From positions 64,001 to 128,000 of IMG/VR virus record IMGVR_UViG_3300008267_000033: 64,000 nt of DNA. One strand, given 5' to 3'. This document shows positions 8,512 to 17,641 of this stretch, in pieces. The notes under the pieces are model-generated. The model saw only the letters and a list, made by a program, of their open reading frames with translations. It was not told the DNA's origin and did no database searches. The stretch comes from a virus. Position 1 is the first letter of the stretch, and each line of letters begins with the position of its first letter. The position numbers and the translations under genes were made by a program.

Positions 8512-9439
8512 CTATTTTGGCCAGGCTCTGACCGCCTCTAATTGATTCAATTTCTCCAGGACGGCGTATCTCCATCCAAGATACATCACCTTGCCCGCGG
8601 TTGACAGAAAGAATTTCAAATCCAAGTTGATTGCAATGGGATTGAATTTCTCTACCGGGTGTGTAACACATGAAATTCTTTTCAGCCAGTGCTACACCAT
8701 GTGCCCAATCACAATCGTTGTAGGTGAATATGGCCACCCCACCTGGTCTCAAACGTGCAAACATACTGTCCAAATATTGACGCACCACCTTCATGGGTTT
8801 GTAGTTGAAATAGTTGTAGGCAAAAATCAGTCCAAACTGATTTGCAGGCAATTGCCACAGTGCATCAACATGTTTGTAGTCGTCGATCACATATGGTCTC
8901 AATCTGCGTTGATATTCTGGCGTAAATGCCTGTACAGCAGGTTGCATCAAATCTTCATGCTGATCTACCACGTACAAAGGATCCAACGGCACTAGATCTT
9001 CAATAAACTTTTCGTTGCCAGGACGAATGATCATGCCAGGCAAGCGCCAGTCTGTGTACTGTAGCAGTCGTCCTGTGAGCAACAGTCGACTGTCTGCGTC
9101 AATGGCAAGTCGACGATTTAAAATATATTCCGTGGTTTCATAGCACATTTCTTGTTCGTACAGTTGTTGACTGGCCTGATACTGTACAGGTTCAAGAGCA
9201 GCAATCTGTCGGCGTACATTTGATTTGAGATCGTCCAGGGCAGTTTGTGCATGTTGAAACTCACGAGTAACAGCATTGATCTTTTCAGCAAATGCACTGC
9301 TGTACTCGTCAATTTGCACTGCGTGATTGGCAACCACATGACCTATTTCATGAAACTTTTTAACAGCCACATAGTAATCAGAAGCAAGTTCATTGCTTTC
9401 CAACAAGTTCAAGTATCCAACAAGTTCGCTCAGTTTCAT
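8501..9439 (-). CDS. SAM-dependent methyltransferase-like protein
   Basis: 312 residues from the ATG at 9439, which overlaps the polymerase stop as ATGA; a longer frame to 9499 is rejected for this reason. The first 130 residues are helical, with QTALDDLKSNVRRQIAAL suggesting a coiled coil. The C-terminal half reads like a class I methyltransferase: a LVPLDPLYVVDQHEDLMQ strand-turn, FGLIFAYNYFNY, then MFARLRPGGVAIFTYNDCD, where the LRPGG turn is typical after the motif III helix. The glycine-rich SAM loop is degenerate, so it may be inactive or act as a scaffold. Its position between polymerase and clamp suggests a replication-linked role, for example DNA modification. Confidence 0.5.
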   Translation of the reverse strand: MKLSELVGYLNLLESNELASDYYVAVKKFHEIGHVVANHAVQIDEYSSAFAEKINAVTREFQHAQTALDDLKSNVRRQIAALEPVQYQASQQLYEQEMCYETTEYILNRRLAIDADSRLLLTGRLLQYTDWRLPGMIIRPGNEKFIEDLVPLDPLYVVDQHEDLMQPAVQAFTPEYQRRLRPYVIDDYKHVDALWQLPANQFGLIFAYNYFNYKPMKVVRQYLDSMFARLRPGGVAIFTYNDCDWAHGVALAEKNFMCYTPGREIQSHCNQLGFEILSVNRGQGDVSWMEIRRPGEIESIRGGQSLAKIVAH

Positions 9440-12096
9440 TCGAATGAGAATAATGATGTAAATGTGTTTTCTGTGTTGGTGGCAGCGGCCAGATCCCAAT
9501 CCAACACGCCCAACAGATTGTCAATCTTTTGATCCACCACAGTGGCTTCCATCTCTGTGTCATCAAAAGGCAAGTCCTTGAACCACTGCGGCAGGTGCAT
9601 CTCGTCTGTGGGATAGCCAATTGATGTCCAGCCTAGAGCATTGCTTCGCAGTTTGCACACAATGGTCTTCATGCCGTCAACCACCTGCATGCTATAGTTG
9701 TCTGAATTCATTCGTCGCAAGTTGTTCCAGTTCAAGGCCGCACGTACATGCCCAGGCATGTTGGCTTTGCCCAGGCGTTCTTCTTCCTTGCCGTACTTGG
9801 TCAAGTTGTTCACACGCTTGGGCGAGCCTTTTTCCCAGCCTGGTCGCTCTTTGAATTCATACTTGAACTCACGCACACGTTCGATAATTTCATCACGTTC
9901 AGCACCAGACAGCACTTTATTTAGAATTTCTAACAGGAAGTCTTGAATAACTTTGGGTGTGTCACTACGCTTTAGATCCAGGCCAGTGGCCTTGGTCTTG
10001 CCAATTGCACCGTTGACATCTAGCCGTTTGTTTTCAATGTCAATGGCATTCACAGCATAGCGTTTCTTGGTGATAAACAGGCCACGGTCCGCCACTGTTT
10101 CACGTCCAGCCCGGATCAAATCTCCCATGTCTCTGGGGCAGTGGAAAGCACGTTCCATGAATGCTGGAAATGAGTCATTCACCTGGTCAGCAATGCTGTC
10201 GTACAACTGGATACAGATTTCTTTTGACCAGGCCATGCGACCTTCGGCAACTTCTTGTTTGAGCACAGGCCATGCTGAAAAGTAACACGAGTCTGTATCA
10301 CCATAGATCACTGCCCGACCCACATGATCGTATTCGCCAGTGATACATTCATTCAAGTGTGCATCCATGTGTTTGGCAATACTACGCCCAGTCAAGGTAG
10401 TTGATTGTCCAATACGTTTGTCAAAGAACCTGCAGCCGGGATTGAGAATAGCACCATACAAACTGTTCAAGTTAATCTTCTTGACCAGCTGGCGTTTGTC
10501 CCAGAACGCAATCTCTTTGGCATCTCGAGCTTCTTTCTTTTTGGCCTGCATTTCTTGACGTTCACGATACCAGCGTTCCAGCAGGCCTGGGATAACGCCT
10601 TTCTTCTCGTAGGTGAATATGGTACCATTTGCACTCAAAACCCAAGGTTGGTTAGAATCAAACAACATGTACCAAATTTCAGCACCCGAGTGTACAGTCT
10701 CTTCACCTGACTGCCAGTCAATGGTGATCTCTGTGCCACGTTGCTGTTCCATTACTGCTGTGTATTCTAGACTTGCAAACACACCTTCCCATGCAGCCGC
10801 AAATGAGTCACCCTTGGACATTTTGTCTTTGATATACCTATCAGTCATTACGGGGCGCAGTTGACCTATAATGGTTTCTGGACCCATGTTCAACGCACGA
10901 ATTGCCGACGGATATAGACTGTTGATGTCAACCGACCCAATCCACTCATGTAATCCTTTCTTGGGATACGCCACATAAGCACCGGCTGCCTGCGTATCGT
11001 CATCTGTAAGACGCTGTTGTCGATTGGGCACAACCATGCCACGTTCATGCGCTTCGTTGATGATGGCCTGTTCAGTCACAGCCACAGCACCCATTGTGGT
11101 GGCCAACAGCACAGTGTTGGCATGTGCCAGTTCGCTGGCCAGTTCCAAGAAGCGTAATTTCTTGTCCAGTTTGTCCAACAACAAGGTATCTTGCCTGTTG
11201 TATTCGATAAAGGTCTTGAAGTGCTGGTTGTACAACTGATCCAGTGTGCCTTCAAACTGTGTCTTGCGCTCACCCAGTTCGTACTCAGCAATGGCATCCA
11301 GGCTGTAGCTATGACGCTCTTCATAAGTGTACTTGCGATACAGTTGCATATAGTCCATATGCACACGACCCACCAGGTCATAGGTTTCATTCTCAGCACC
11401 AAAGCGTTCAAACACACGCTTCTTGGGAAACTGTCCCCACAAACAAAAACGTCTGGTGTCGTCTTTGCTGAGTACTCGAGTGATACGATTCACTGTGTAG
11501 GGTATGTCATAGCCTTCCGAGTTCCAACCGCTCAGGATGTCTGCATCTTCGATCAGGTCCAAGAACATCTTTAACATTTCTGACTCAGACTCGCACAGCA
11601 CAGTGTTCTCAAATTCTCCACAGATCTCACGAGCAGTCTCTGCACTCATGTGGCGCGGGGCCACCACCAGTGTGACCAGTTGCTCCAACCAATTCAGATA
11701 TACCGATATGGCAGTGATGGCATTGAAGGGATCTGTAACAGGAGAGAATCCACGCACTGGATCAAACGCAACTTCAATGTCAAAGAACGCTGTGTTCAGT
11801 GTGGGTGCGTCTTGATCTTTGTAGTTTTCTTCAAAGCAACGGAATATGGGATTGATATCCGATTCGTAGATTTGTCGCCCGCTTTGTGCTCGAACTTCTT
11901 TGCGAAACTCTTTGTTGTTGCGTGTGCTGAACCTTGACACAGGTGTGCCGTAGATGCTTTGAAACTTGCCTCGAGCATCGTCGTAGTAAAAAACATAATT
12001 GGCAGGATATTCCCGGTACTGCCTTTGGCCATCGCGGCGTTCTACCACGTGAATGCGATCGTGCTCACGATCAAATAGTGCGTCAATATAGCTCAA
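9436..12096 (-). CDS. 43: DNA polymerase, family B, T4 gp43-like with 3'-5' exonuclease
   Basis: 886 residues (T4 gp43 is 898). Exonuclease motifs are FFDIEVA (D106, E108), GWNSEGYDIPY and YNRQDTLLLD. Polymerase motifs are A (DINSLYPS), B (KKINLNSLYG) and C (YGDTDS, D600/D602), plus KKRYAV. The extreme C-terminus SLFSFE resembles the clamp-binding tail of T4/RB69 polymerase (SLFDMFDF). The start is TTG at 12096, overlapping the stop of the preceding gene as TTGA, so expression probably depends on translational coupling. It is the main replicative polymerase, working with the clamp at 7740-8462 and loader at 50358-51281. Confidence 0.97.
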   Translation of the reverse strand: MSYIDALFDREHDRIHVVERRDGQRQYREYPANYVFYYDDARGKFQSIYGTPVSRFSTRNNKEFRKEVRAQSGRQIYESDINPIFRCFEENYKDQDAPTLNTAFFDIEVAFDPVRGFSPVTDPFNAITAISVYLNWLEQLVTLVVAPRHMSAETAREICGEFENTVLCESESEMLKMFLDLIEDADILSGWNSEGYDIPYTVNRITRVLSKDDTRRFCLWGQFPKKRVFERFGAENETYDLVGRVHMDYMQLYRKYTYEERHSYSLDAIAEYELGERKTQFEGTLDQLYNQHFKTFIEYNRQDTLLLDKLDKKLRFLELASELAHANTVLLATTMGAVAVTEQAIINEAHERGMVVPNRQQRLTDDDTQAAGAYVAYPKKGLHEWIGSVDINSLYPSAIRALNMGPETIIGQLRPVMTDRYIKDKMSKGDSFAAAWEGVFASLEYTAVMEQQRGTEITIDWQSGEETVHSGAEIWYMLFDSNQPWVLSANGTIFTYEKKGVIPGLLERWYRERQEMQAKKKEARDAKEIAFWDKRQLVKKINLNSLYGAILNPGCRFFDKRIGQSTTLTGRSIAKHMDAHLNECITGEYDHVGRAVIYGDTDSCYFSAWPVLKQEVAEGRMAWSKEICIQLYDSIADQVNDSFPAFMERAFHCPRDMGDLIRAGRETVADRGLFITKKRYAVNAIDIENKRLDVNGAIGKTKATGLDLKRSDTPKVIQDFLLEILNKVLSGAERDEIIERVREFKYEFKERPGWEKGSPKRVNNLTKYGKEEERLGKANMPGHVRAALNWNNLRRMNSDNYSMQVVDGMKTIVCKLRSNALGWTSIGYPTDEMHLPQWFKDLPFDDTEMEATVVDQKIDNLLGVLDWDLAAATNTENTFTSLFSFE

Positions 12097-13115
12097 TGGG
12101 ATAGTACCTGTGTAAAAAATTCGTCAAAATACGTTGCATGGTGGTATCTTTGCTGCAACCTTGCACAAACATCTCGATTGTGCATACTTCTATTATATGA
12201 TACCGATGCATTAAAGTCAATGGAATTTTGTTCAATAACTTCAAGTAAGTGCTGTTGTCGTTGTTGCCACGGCGCAACATCAATACTATCATGATGGTCA
12301 ATTTGAAATCCAATAGATTGTAGTTTTTCTACCGCTCGTGTCTGCATAAACAATAATGGAATAGCCGGAAAGCATATGGCACGTATGGCTTTTTCTCCAA
12401 TGAGCCAACAGTCTGTGGCTGGATTGGTAGCATAAGTTTCAAGCACCAATGAATATTTACTATCTTGGATATATAGGGCAAGATCCAATACTTCTAGAAA
12501 GTTTTTGTAAGGTACCTGGCTACGCAGTTCCGTATATGCTTGATGAAAATGCGGTAGTTGATCTAAGTGATAGTTATAATGAATATAATCAAAAAGTTCT
12601 ACTCCTGTAAGTGAACTATATTCAGTCAACTGTGATAATAAAAAACTTACATGGCCTTTTTCAAGTAGTCCTTTGAGGTGCAAAAAATAAAACCAGGATT
12701 GTCTAACAGATTCAACACGTTGTATAAAACAATTATACAATTTTTTTGGGTTGTAGTTAACAGTCACTATATCTTGATATGATCCATAAATGGCATGCAA
12801 GGTAGGATCACTGTAAAATTTGACAAACTCTAAGTCATCAAATTCAACAAAATTGTCAGTAAAAACAAACATGGTAACACCAAGTTTCTGCAGTTGTTTG
12901 TTTTTAGAATACCAATACTCCGTTGGAGGTAACAGGTCACACAACCATATTTGAACTATTTTAAGTCTATTGTAGCGTAAACTGATTTTATTAGGATCTG
13001 TTGTATAGTTGATATTATTTTTTTTACACCAAAAAGATACTTGATCCAGCAGCAAATTACGTTCTTTCCGCCAGACATGCATATCGTGAGAATCAATCGG
13101 TGGTTGATTGTACAA
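12093..13115 (-). CDS. Putative glycosyltransferase-like protein (paralogue family A)
   Basis: The frame is open from a TTG at 13190, but the first good signal is GGAG followed after 6 bases by TTG at 13115, giving 340 residues; ATG at 13082 is the alternative. The C-terminal half shares SLVLET ... LIGEKAIRAICF ... IGFQID with the genes at 478 and 20067, which have the same order. These may be GT-B-like transferases, but no catalytic residue can be assigned. It sits unexpectedly between dsbA and the polymerase and is coupled to the polymerase by a 4-base overlap. The sequence is AT-richer than the polymerase gene, which could reflect separate acquisition. Confidence 0.5.
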   Translation of the reverse strand: MYNQPPIDSHDMHVWRKERNLLLDQVSFWCKKNNINYTTDPNKISLRYNRLKIVQIWLCDLLPPTEYWYSKNKQLQKLGVTMFVFTDNFVEFDDLEFVKFYSDPTLHAIYGSYQDIVTVNYNPKKLYNCFIQRVESVRQSWFYFLHLKGLLEKGHVSFLLSQLTEYSSLTGVELFDYIHYNYHLDQLPHFHQAYTELRSQVPYKNFLEVLDLALYIQDSKYSLVLETYATNPATDCWLIGEKAIRAICFPAIPLLFMQTRAVEKLQSIGFQIDHHDSIDVAPWQQRQQHLLEVIEQNSIDFNASVSYNRSMHNRDVCARLQQRYHHATYFDEFFTQVLSH

Positions 13116-13190
13116 ATAAGTCTCCGTTTGTGGCCGGTATAGCCTTGTTACATGTTCGTGACGTGAACGACTCGTTGCTGTTCGAAGCAA

Positions 13191-13198
13191 TATTTATA
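13191..13198 (-). promoter_or_regulatory. T4-type late promoter TATAAATA
   Basis: Perfect TATAAATA on the minus strand, overlapping the TAA stop of the dsbA-like gene. Transcription from here would start near 13185 and read the transferase-like gene, the polymerase and the methyltransferase-like gene. Confidence 0.55.
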
Positions 13199-13454
13199 GC
13201 GTCTTGCCCACTGTTTCAAGAATTGTTTCCAACAGTTCTTGATCTTGTTTGGTCTTGCCAAATTCGGCCTTGTGTGCCACTCTGATGGCTTTTTTCAACA
13301 CAGCCGGTTTGATTTCTAATTCCTCTGCTATGGCCTTGATGGTGTCGGACAGGCCGCCTTGTAGTGTATCAATCTCGTGCATGACAGCCATGCCTTCGTT
13401 GATGATCTGGGTGAGTTTGATCTTTTGTTCGCCGTTGAATGTTTTGGTATCCAT
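13194..13454 (-). CDS. dsbA: DsbA-like double-stranded DNA binding protein
   Basis: 86 residues, all helical and highly charged, with TLQGGLSDTIKAIAEELE and AVLKKAIRVAHKAEFGK. Size and pattern match the small T4-like DsbA protein, which binds DNA at late promoters and can enhance late transcription. It has AGGAGT four bases before the ATG and a sigma70-like promoter just upstream, which fits early or middle expression. A generic helical DNA-binding protein is the alternative. Confidence 0.6.
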   Translation of the reverse strand: MDTKTFNGEQKIKLTQIINEGMAVMHEIDTLQGGLSDTIKAIAEELEIKPAVLKKAIRVAHKAEFGKTKQDQELLETILETVGKTL

Positions 13455-13472
13455 GTGTACTCCTAAAATGCA

Positions 13473-13500
13473 AGTATAACATAAATTTTGTTAATTGCAA
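13473..13500 (-). promoter_or_regulatory. Sigma70-type promoter for dsbA
   Basis: TTGCAA (13500-13495), 16 bases, then TATACT (13478-13473) on the minus strand, followed by AGGAGT and the dsbA ATG at 13454. The -35 overlaps the last codons of the SGNH-like gene. Confidence 0.55.
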
Positions 13501-14273
13501 CCATCTGATTGCTCATTATATAATACGTTGAGTTCAATCAGCAAAGGTATTAAAATTTCACGCGGCCAGCGTTGTGGCCCATCCAATCCAGGATGAAATC
13601 CATCTGGTGTCAATAGCCCACGTTTAACACACCAGTCTCCAAAATAATCAGCAGATGCTAGATTCAACCATCTAGAGCGATCTATTTTTAATCCCATTTT
13701 GGCAAGAGTATTATCAATATCTACATGCACAGCATCAAAGTAAATTTCGTTGGATGCGTAATGCAAGAATGACGTAAAAAAGTGACAAATATTTTTACTG
13801 TTAAGATAAGATGCTAAATTGGTCATTGCTAGCCATGTTTGCAACCCCAAAGTATACTCGTCTTGAAATTTTGAGTAATCTGTTAGAATTTTATCTACAC
13901 CTATTGGATTTGTAGTATTCCACCAATTACCACCTTGATGTAATCGACATGATGGCGCATATAGATAGTTCCAAGTATATTTTTTCCTAGGATCAATCTC
14001 AGTAGAAACGGTGAAATCAATTCTTCCAGTGCCAGACCACATGGCAATGACCAACACGTCTTCCGGAGGTAATTGGGTTTTTTCAAGATACACAATTATG
14101 CTGTTAGCAATATGTGTATTACCAGCGCCAGCGGTGGCAAGATTATGAATGATCATGTTGGTATCTTTGGCTAAAATATTTGGCCAATTCCAATCGCTGC
14201 GGTCAGGAACATGCTCGTTGGTAGTAAAACTACAACCAGACACAACTAAATGTTTATATCGTGATTTCATCAT
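13491..14273 (-). CDS. SGNH/GDSL-type hydrolase-like protein
   Basis: 260 residues. Block I is VVSGCSFT (Ser nucleophile in a G-C-S-F form common in phage members), block III is LATAGAGNTHIAN with the Gly-x-Asn, and block V is DGFHPGLDGPQRW with the catalytic Asp-x-x-His. SGNH enzymes cleave or transfer acyl esters, often on polysaccharides, so it may trim or acylate a surface glycan. A second SGNH-like gene occurs at 21116-21925. The start has two adjacent ATGs and no clear Shine-Dalgarno. Confidence 0.65.
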   Translation of the reverse strand: MMKSRYKHLVVSGCSFTTNEHVPDRSDWNWPNILAKDTNMIIHNLATAGAGNTHIANSIIVYLEKTQLPPEDVLVIAMWSGTGRIDFTVSTEIDPRKKYTWNYLYAPSCRLHQGGNWWNTTNPIGVDKILTDYSKFQDEYTLGLQTWLAMTNLASYLNSKNICHFFTSFLHYASNEIYFDAVHVDIDNTLAKMGLKIDRSRWLNLASADYFGDWCVKRGLLTPDGFHPGLDGPQRWPREILIPLLIELNVLYNEQSDGCN

Positions 14274-14349
14274 TTTTGACTATATATGCTCACTTTTGAG
14301 TCCACGGTAGCGAATCGCTTTCTCAGGCCAGCAGCCGGCCCACACGGTC
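14274..14349. other. Short intergenic gap with small inverted repeats
   Basis: This 76-base gap holds two small inverted repeats (GGCC-7-GGCC and AGCG-ATT-CGCT on the minus strand). There is no T-run for a terminator and no tRNA-like cloverleaf that I can support. No promoter is certain; TATATA occurs shortly before the SGNH start. Confidence 0.35.
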
Positions 14350-16530
14350 CTAAGGTAGGTGTGATCGGTTGAGTGATTCGTTCAGGCCTTGAATCACACG
14401 TTGTATTTGTTTGAGTTTTAGATAGTTCTGTTCAGCGTCACGGGCTGCATAGTAGGCCTGTCCGTCTGCACGTTCGTAGTTGGGATCTCTATTGAGTTCG
14501 GCTCTACGTACCAGTTCATCAATGTTGGGGTACTTTGCTGTCAAGTCACGTTGCATTTTTTCAGCATCTTGTGCAGGTGGTGTGTATGGTTGGCGTCTAG
14601 CATCTGCACTGGCCAGGCCTTTGGTTCTGTTGGCAATGGTTCGATCGGCAGCAGCGACTTTTGTAGGATCATCACGGTCAAAGAATCGGTTGGTCTGAGC
14701 CATGGCCCGACTCATCATGGCTTTTTTACCATAGTCGCCTAGGCTGACTTCTGACACACCTTGTTTTCGCGAGTCGACATACGCTTTGTATTCTTTTTGT
14801 GCTGCTTGATGCACTGTATGATTTGTAGTGAAATCTTTATACTTGTCGCCTTGCGTCAGTACCCATGTGGCAAAGTCAAACCACTCGACCCCGGTATCAT
14901 TGTTTGCCTCTGCCACACCTTGCTCCGCAGTGACCACAGGTTTGCCACTTTTTCCTGTGTTGGCACCAAGTCCAGACACTTGGCCTTTGGTACCACGGCC
15001 ACCGGCTGCACCAATGTGTGCGGAACCTTGCCAACGTTCGCCTTTGCGTGGTTTGGCTGGTTTGAGTCGTTGTACTTGGCCACCACGTGCTAGGAATGCT
15101 GCCACAGCGTCATCGTCTTCCGCCATGCCTTGCTCTTTTTTGACAACAAAAACTATGTTTTGAATTCCAGTATTGGGGTCAGTGTATGTGCTCTTGAATA
15201 CTTTGCCGCCGTGTTGTTTAGCGTGATCAAATGCTTCTCGCTTGTTGTCAAATCTATTGGCAGGCGGACTGATCATTGGACTGGCTTCCTCTGCCAGGGA
15301 ACCTTTTGCTGCAATCTTTTGAGTTTCTGGTCCAACTTTGGCATAGCTATTCTTTGGATCATAGATACCAACTTTTCCACTTCTATCAGTGGCAATAGTA
15401 GCACCGTTGATCATTTTTTGTGTTGCAAATCTAGCTTCAGGATAACGATTCAATACTGATTCTTTCCATCTTTCTAATGACACAGCCATCAGTGGTTTTT
15501 GTGAGTTCATTGCCGAAGGTCTGGATGATGCCACTGCCCCGGCATTTTGTGGTACTGATTGTGGTCTGGGTTTTCCTGGCATGTAAACAGATCCGGACGT
15601 TACACCACCGGTTCGTTGTATGCCAGTGGCCTGTTCAGGATCTCTTACTATACTAACTTTTTCTTTAATAGCCAGTGGTTTGTTGGGTTTTGGCTCAACG
15701 TCAACTATATCATCGTTATTATTAGGCTTTGGTGGCTTAGTAGGAGCAGATAATTGCTGACTGGTGTGCCATTGATTTGCTTGTGGTCTAATTGGCTCGC
15801 CTGTATCTGGGTCAAAATTGGCCTGTGGGCTAGGTTGGGGTGCTGGTTCATCCTGTAGTTCTGATTCAGGTTTAGCTTTTTCTCTTTCTGCTTGACGCAT
15901 ATTGAATTCAGCTTTCATCTTATTCAATTCATGTGTGTCAGCATGAAGAATCTTTTCCATGTCTTGTTGGTGACCCATCTGTAACTTACGCAGATCATGC
16001 AAGTATTCTTTTTCAATCTTGGCTATTTCATGTTTGCGTTCAGCTTCGGTGTTGGCTTTTTCCCAAGCAAATCGTTCCATCTCCATTTTTTCTTTATGAA
16101 GTTGTTGACGCTGTGCTTCAAAGTCTTGTTTGGCCTGACGTTGTAATCCTCTTCGGTCAGATGCACTCATAGTTAATTCATCTGCCTGATCTAATTCTTT
16201 TACTTTTGCGGCATGTAGTATATCGTCAAGCTCTTCGCTACTCCAGCCATCCCATGTATACTGGCCGTGCCCTTCTTTATCTGACCACTTGTATTGACGA
16301 AACGGCGTCTTAAATCCGGCTTGTTGCAATGCTTTAGTTTTTTGGTTTGCATCCATCTCATCCCAACCCTGCAAGGCAGAATGGTTGACACCTTCCGCTA
16401 CACCTTGTTCATCAAGCCCGCGAGATTTGCGCCACCTGCGAATACTTTTGCCCTGATCACGTTTGGATCCAAGATCGCCAATGGCCTCCGCCGCGAATTT
16501 TTTGTTGTTGAATAAATCGTTGATGATCAT
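14350..16530 (-). CDS. Putative capsid-packaged polyprotein with four QGVAE motifs
   Basis: 726 residues of unknown function. The N-terminus MIINDLFNNKKFAAEA resembles a capsid-targeting peptide ending in an A-A-E/A site. EQGVAE-type motifs occur at residues 41-46, 466-471 (EQGMAE), 536-541 and 589-594 (KQGVSE) and divide the protein into modules. Residues 120-220 are a long charged coiled coil (QRQQLHKEKMEMERFAWE), followed by a Pro/Gln/Asn-rich linker (220-340). After that come a beta segment with NGATIATDRSGKVGIYDP and basic Gly-rich pieces (KPAKPRKGERW). The mix of coiled coil, disorder and basic patches fits an internal head or scaffold-core protein. It is separated from the next gene upstream by 2 bases. 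Confidence 0.6.
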   Translation of the reverse strand: MIINDLFNNKKFAAEAIGDLGSKRDQGKSIRRWRKSRGLDEQGVAEGVNHSALQGWDEMDANQKTKALQQAGFKTPFRQYKWSDKEGHGQYTWDGWSSEELDDILHAAKVKELDQADELTMSASDRRGLQRQAKQDFEAQRQQLHKEKMEMERFAWEKANTEAERKHEIAKIEKEYLHDLRKLQMGHQQDMEKILHADTHELNKMKAEFNMRQAEREKAKPESELQDEPAPQPSPQANFDPDTGEPIRPQANQWHTSQQLSAPTKPPKPNNNDDIVDVEPKPNKPLAIKEKVSIVRDPEQATGIQRTGGVTSGSVYMPGKPRPQSVPQNAGAVASSRPSAMNSQKPLMAVSLERWKESVLNRYPEARFATQKMINGATIATDRSGKVGIYDPKNSYAKVGPETQKIAAKGSLAEEASPMISPPANRFDNKREAFDHAKQHGGKVFKSTYTDPNTGIQNIVFVVKKEQGMAEDDDAVAAFLARGGQVQRLKPAKPRKGERWQGSAHIGAAGGRGTKGQVSGLGANTGKSGKPVVTAEQGVAEANNDTGVEWFDFATWVLTQGDKYKDFTTNHTVHQAAQKEYKAYVDSRKQGVSEVSLGDYGKKAMMSRAMAQTNRFFDRDDPTKVAAADRTIANRTKGLASADARRQPYTPPAQDAEKMQRDLTAKYPNIDELVRRAELNRDPNYERADGQAYYAARDAEQNYLKLKQIQRVIQGLNESLNRSHLP
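14749..14766 (-). repeat. QGVAE repeat copy, KQGVSE
   Basis: Codons AAA CAA GGT GTG TCA GAA at residues 589-594 of the 726-residue protein. This is the only copy with Ser in place of Ala. Confidence 0.75.
14908..14925 (-). repeat. QGVAE repeat copy, EQGVAE
   Basis: Codons GAG CAA GGT GTG GCA GAG at residues 536-541 of the 726-residue protein, at the border between a Gly-rich basic segment and an aromatic module. Confidence 0.8.
15118..15135 (-). repeat. QGVAE repeat copy, EQGMAE
   Basis: Codons GAG CAA GGC ATG GCG GAA at residues 466-471 of the 726-residue protein, followed by an acidic DDD stretch. Confidence 0.8.
16393..16410 (-). repeat. QGVAE repeat copy, EQGVAE
   Basis: Codons GAA CAA GGT GTA GCG GAA at residues 41-46 of the 726-residue protein, closing a very basic N-terminal segment (RRWRKSRG). 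Confidence 0.8.
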
Positions 16531-16532
16531 GA

Positions 16533-17204
16533 TTATCGTTCTTCTATGTAATCTGTGTTGCCGTTGCGTTGCTGTGCTTGACGACGAGCCTGATACAACT
16601 TCACTGCTATACCGGCATCATCCAGGCTGCGAAAGCGACTGGGCAAGGTCTTGCCGCCACGACGCAGTTCATATCCTTGGTCATCATTGCCACAACATTC
16701 CAAGGCCACACCGTCAGCCATTTCAAATGTGGCTACAGGTGCTTGTGGTGCGCCAAGTTTGTTGTCCACACCTAGTTCAGCAGCATGTGCCACTTCAGTA
16801 TCGCCCGGGTCACTGGGTCCTTGCATGGCAGCAGGATCTGTATCTATTTCTTCTTCAACTTCGCCACGTGCCACAGCGTCCTGTGCTTTGTCTTTCAAGT
16901 CACGGTCAACACGCACCTTCTTTTCCAAGCGATCCAGGTATTGTGTAAGGTCTTTCTTGACCTTGCTGATCATGTCTTCTTCAATCTCGGCCATTGCTTC
17001 TTCAAGAGCAGTGCGACGAGGCTCTGCACTATCGCCCACCATGTAGCCGTCCATGGGATGAGCAGGATCTTTTTTTGCACCCAGCGCACGAATATGCTTG
17101 GGCTTGAACAGTGCAGGCAACTGAGGTACTTTTTGTTGTGCAGGGCTCAACCGGCCCTCCACTGTGGCCAGCCGATCTAGGATTGATCTAATGTCGTTGC
17201 TCAT
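16533..17204 (-). CDS. Acidic coiled-coil phage protein, possible head-core component
   Basis: 223 residues starting MSNDIRSIL at 17204, where ATG overlaps the dps stop as ATGA; a longer frame to 17324 is rejected. Residues 65-125 form a charged helix (ALEEAMAEIEEDMISKVKKD), followed by an acidic linker. The C-terminal 50-residue module contains ECCGNDDQGYELRRGGK and FRSLDDAGIAVKLYQARR. No enzyme motif is visible. Its coupling to dps and position next to the 726-residue protein suggest the same expression class. Confidence 0.6.
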   Translation of the reverse strand: MSNDIRSILDRLATVEGRLSPAQQKVPQLPALFKPKHIRALGAKKDPAHPMDGYMVGDSAEPRRTALEEAMAEIEEDMISKVKKDLTQYLDRLEKKVRVDRDLKDKAQDAVARGEVEEEIDTDPAAMQGPSDPGDTEVAHAAELGVDNKLGAPQAPVATFEMADGVALECCGNDDQGYELRRGGKTLPSRFRSLDDAGIAVKLYQARRQAQQRNGNTDYIEER

Positions 17205-17641
17205 GCTCGTTGGTCTTTCAAATAACTGGTCAACTGCCATTTGTATTTGCCATGCTGGCTGAGTCGTTGAGACAAAAAGTCTGCAATGCCCTGTTGATTT
17301 TCTTCTGTGGCCGACTCGAAACACATGTTCAGCAGGTCTATCATTTGATCATTGTTGGCCAGCAGTTCTTCAAGCATGAGTCGGGCACGTGGTACCTTGG
17401 TCTGCCCCATGATCTGTGTTAGTTCACTGTAGCGTTCCAAGCTGCCGGGCGCATATTCGCCCAGATATCTGATGTATTCGGCAGTGGGATCCAAGGCCGA
17501 AAACGCATCTTCATAAATTTTTTGCAGGAACTTGTGCAGCTCGCCAAAGTCAGGACCTTCCACATTCCAGTGAAAATTGTGTGCCTTGAGATAGTAGGCA
17601 AAATTACTGGCTAGTAGAATTTTTAAACTGTCCGCGAGCAT
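17201..17641 (-). CDS. dps: Dps-like ferritin family protein
   Basis: 146 residues. HNFHWNVEG and ELHKFL are diagnostic, and the spacing H24-H36-D51-E55 equals the H31-H43-D58-E62 ferroxidase centre of bacterial Dps. Dps dodecamers oxidise and store iron with peroxide and can shield DNA; in a phage it might limit oxidative damage during infection. It is a little shorter than typical Dps (about 155-165) and lacks a long Lys-rich N-terminal tail, so DNA binding is less certain. Its start lies inside the preceding small gene (38-base overlap). Confidence 0.85.
   Translation of the reverse strand: MLADSLKILLASNFAYYLKAHNFHWNVEGPDFGELHKFLQKIYEDAFSALDPTAEYIRYLGEYAPGSLERYSELTQIMGQTKVPRARLMLEELLANNDQMIDLLNMCFESATEENQQGIADFLSQRLSQHGKYKWQLTSYLKDQRA

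Noticed and set aside
14274-14349. Possible tRNA gene in the 76-base gap
   Set aside because: The length is suggestive but there is no acceptor stem pairing, no T-loop GTTCRA motif and no anticodon stem.
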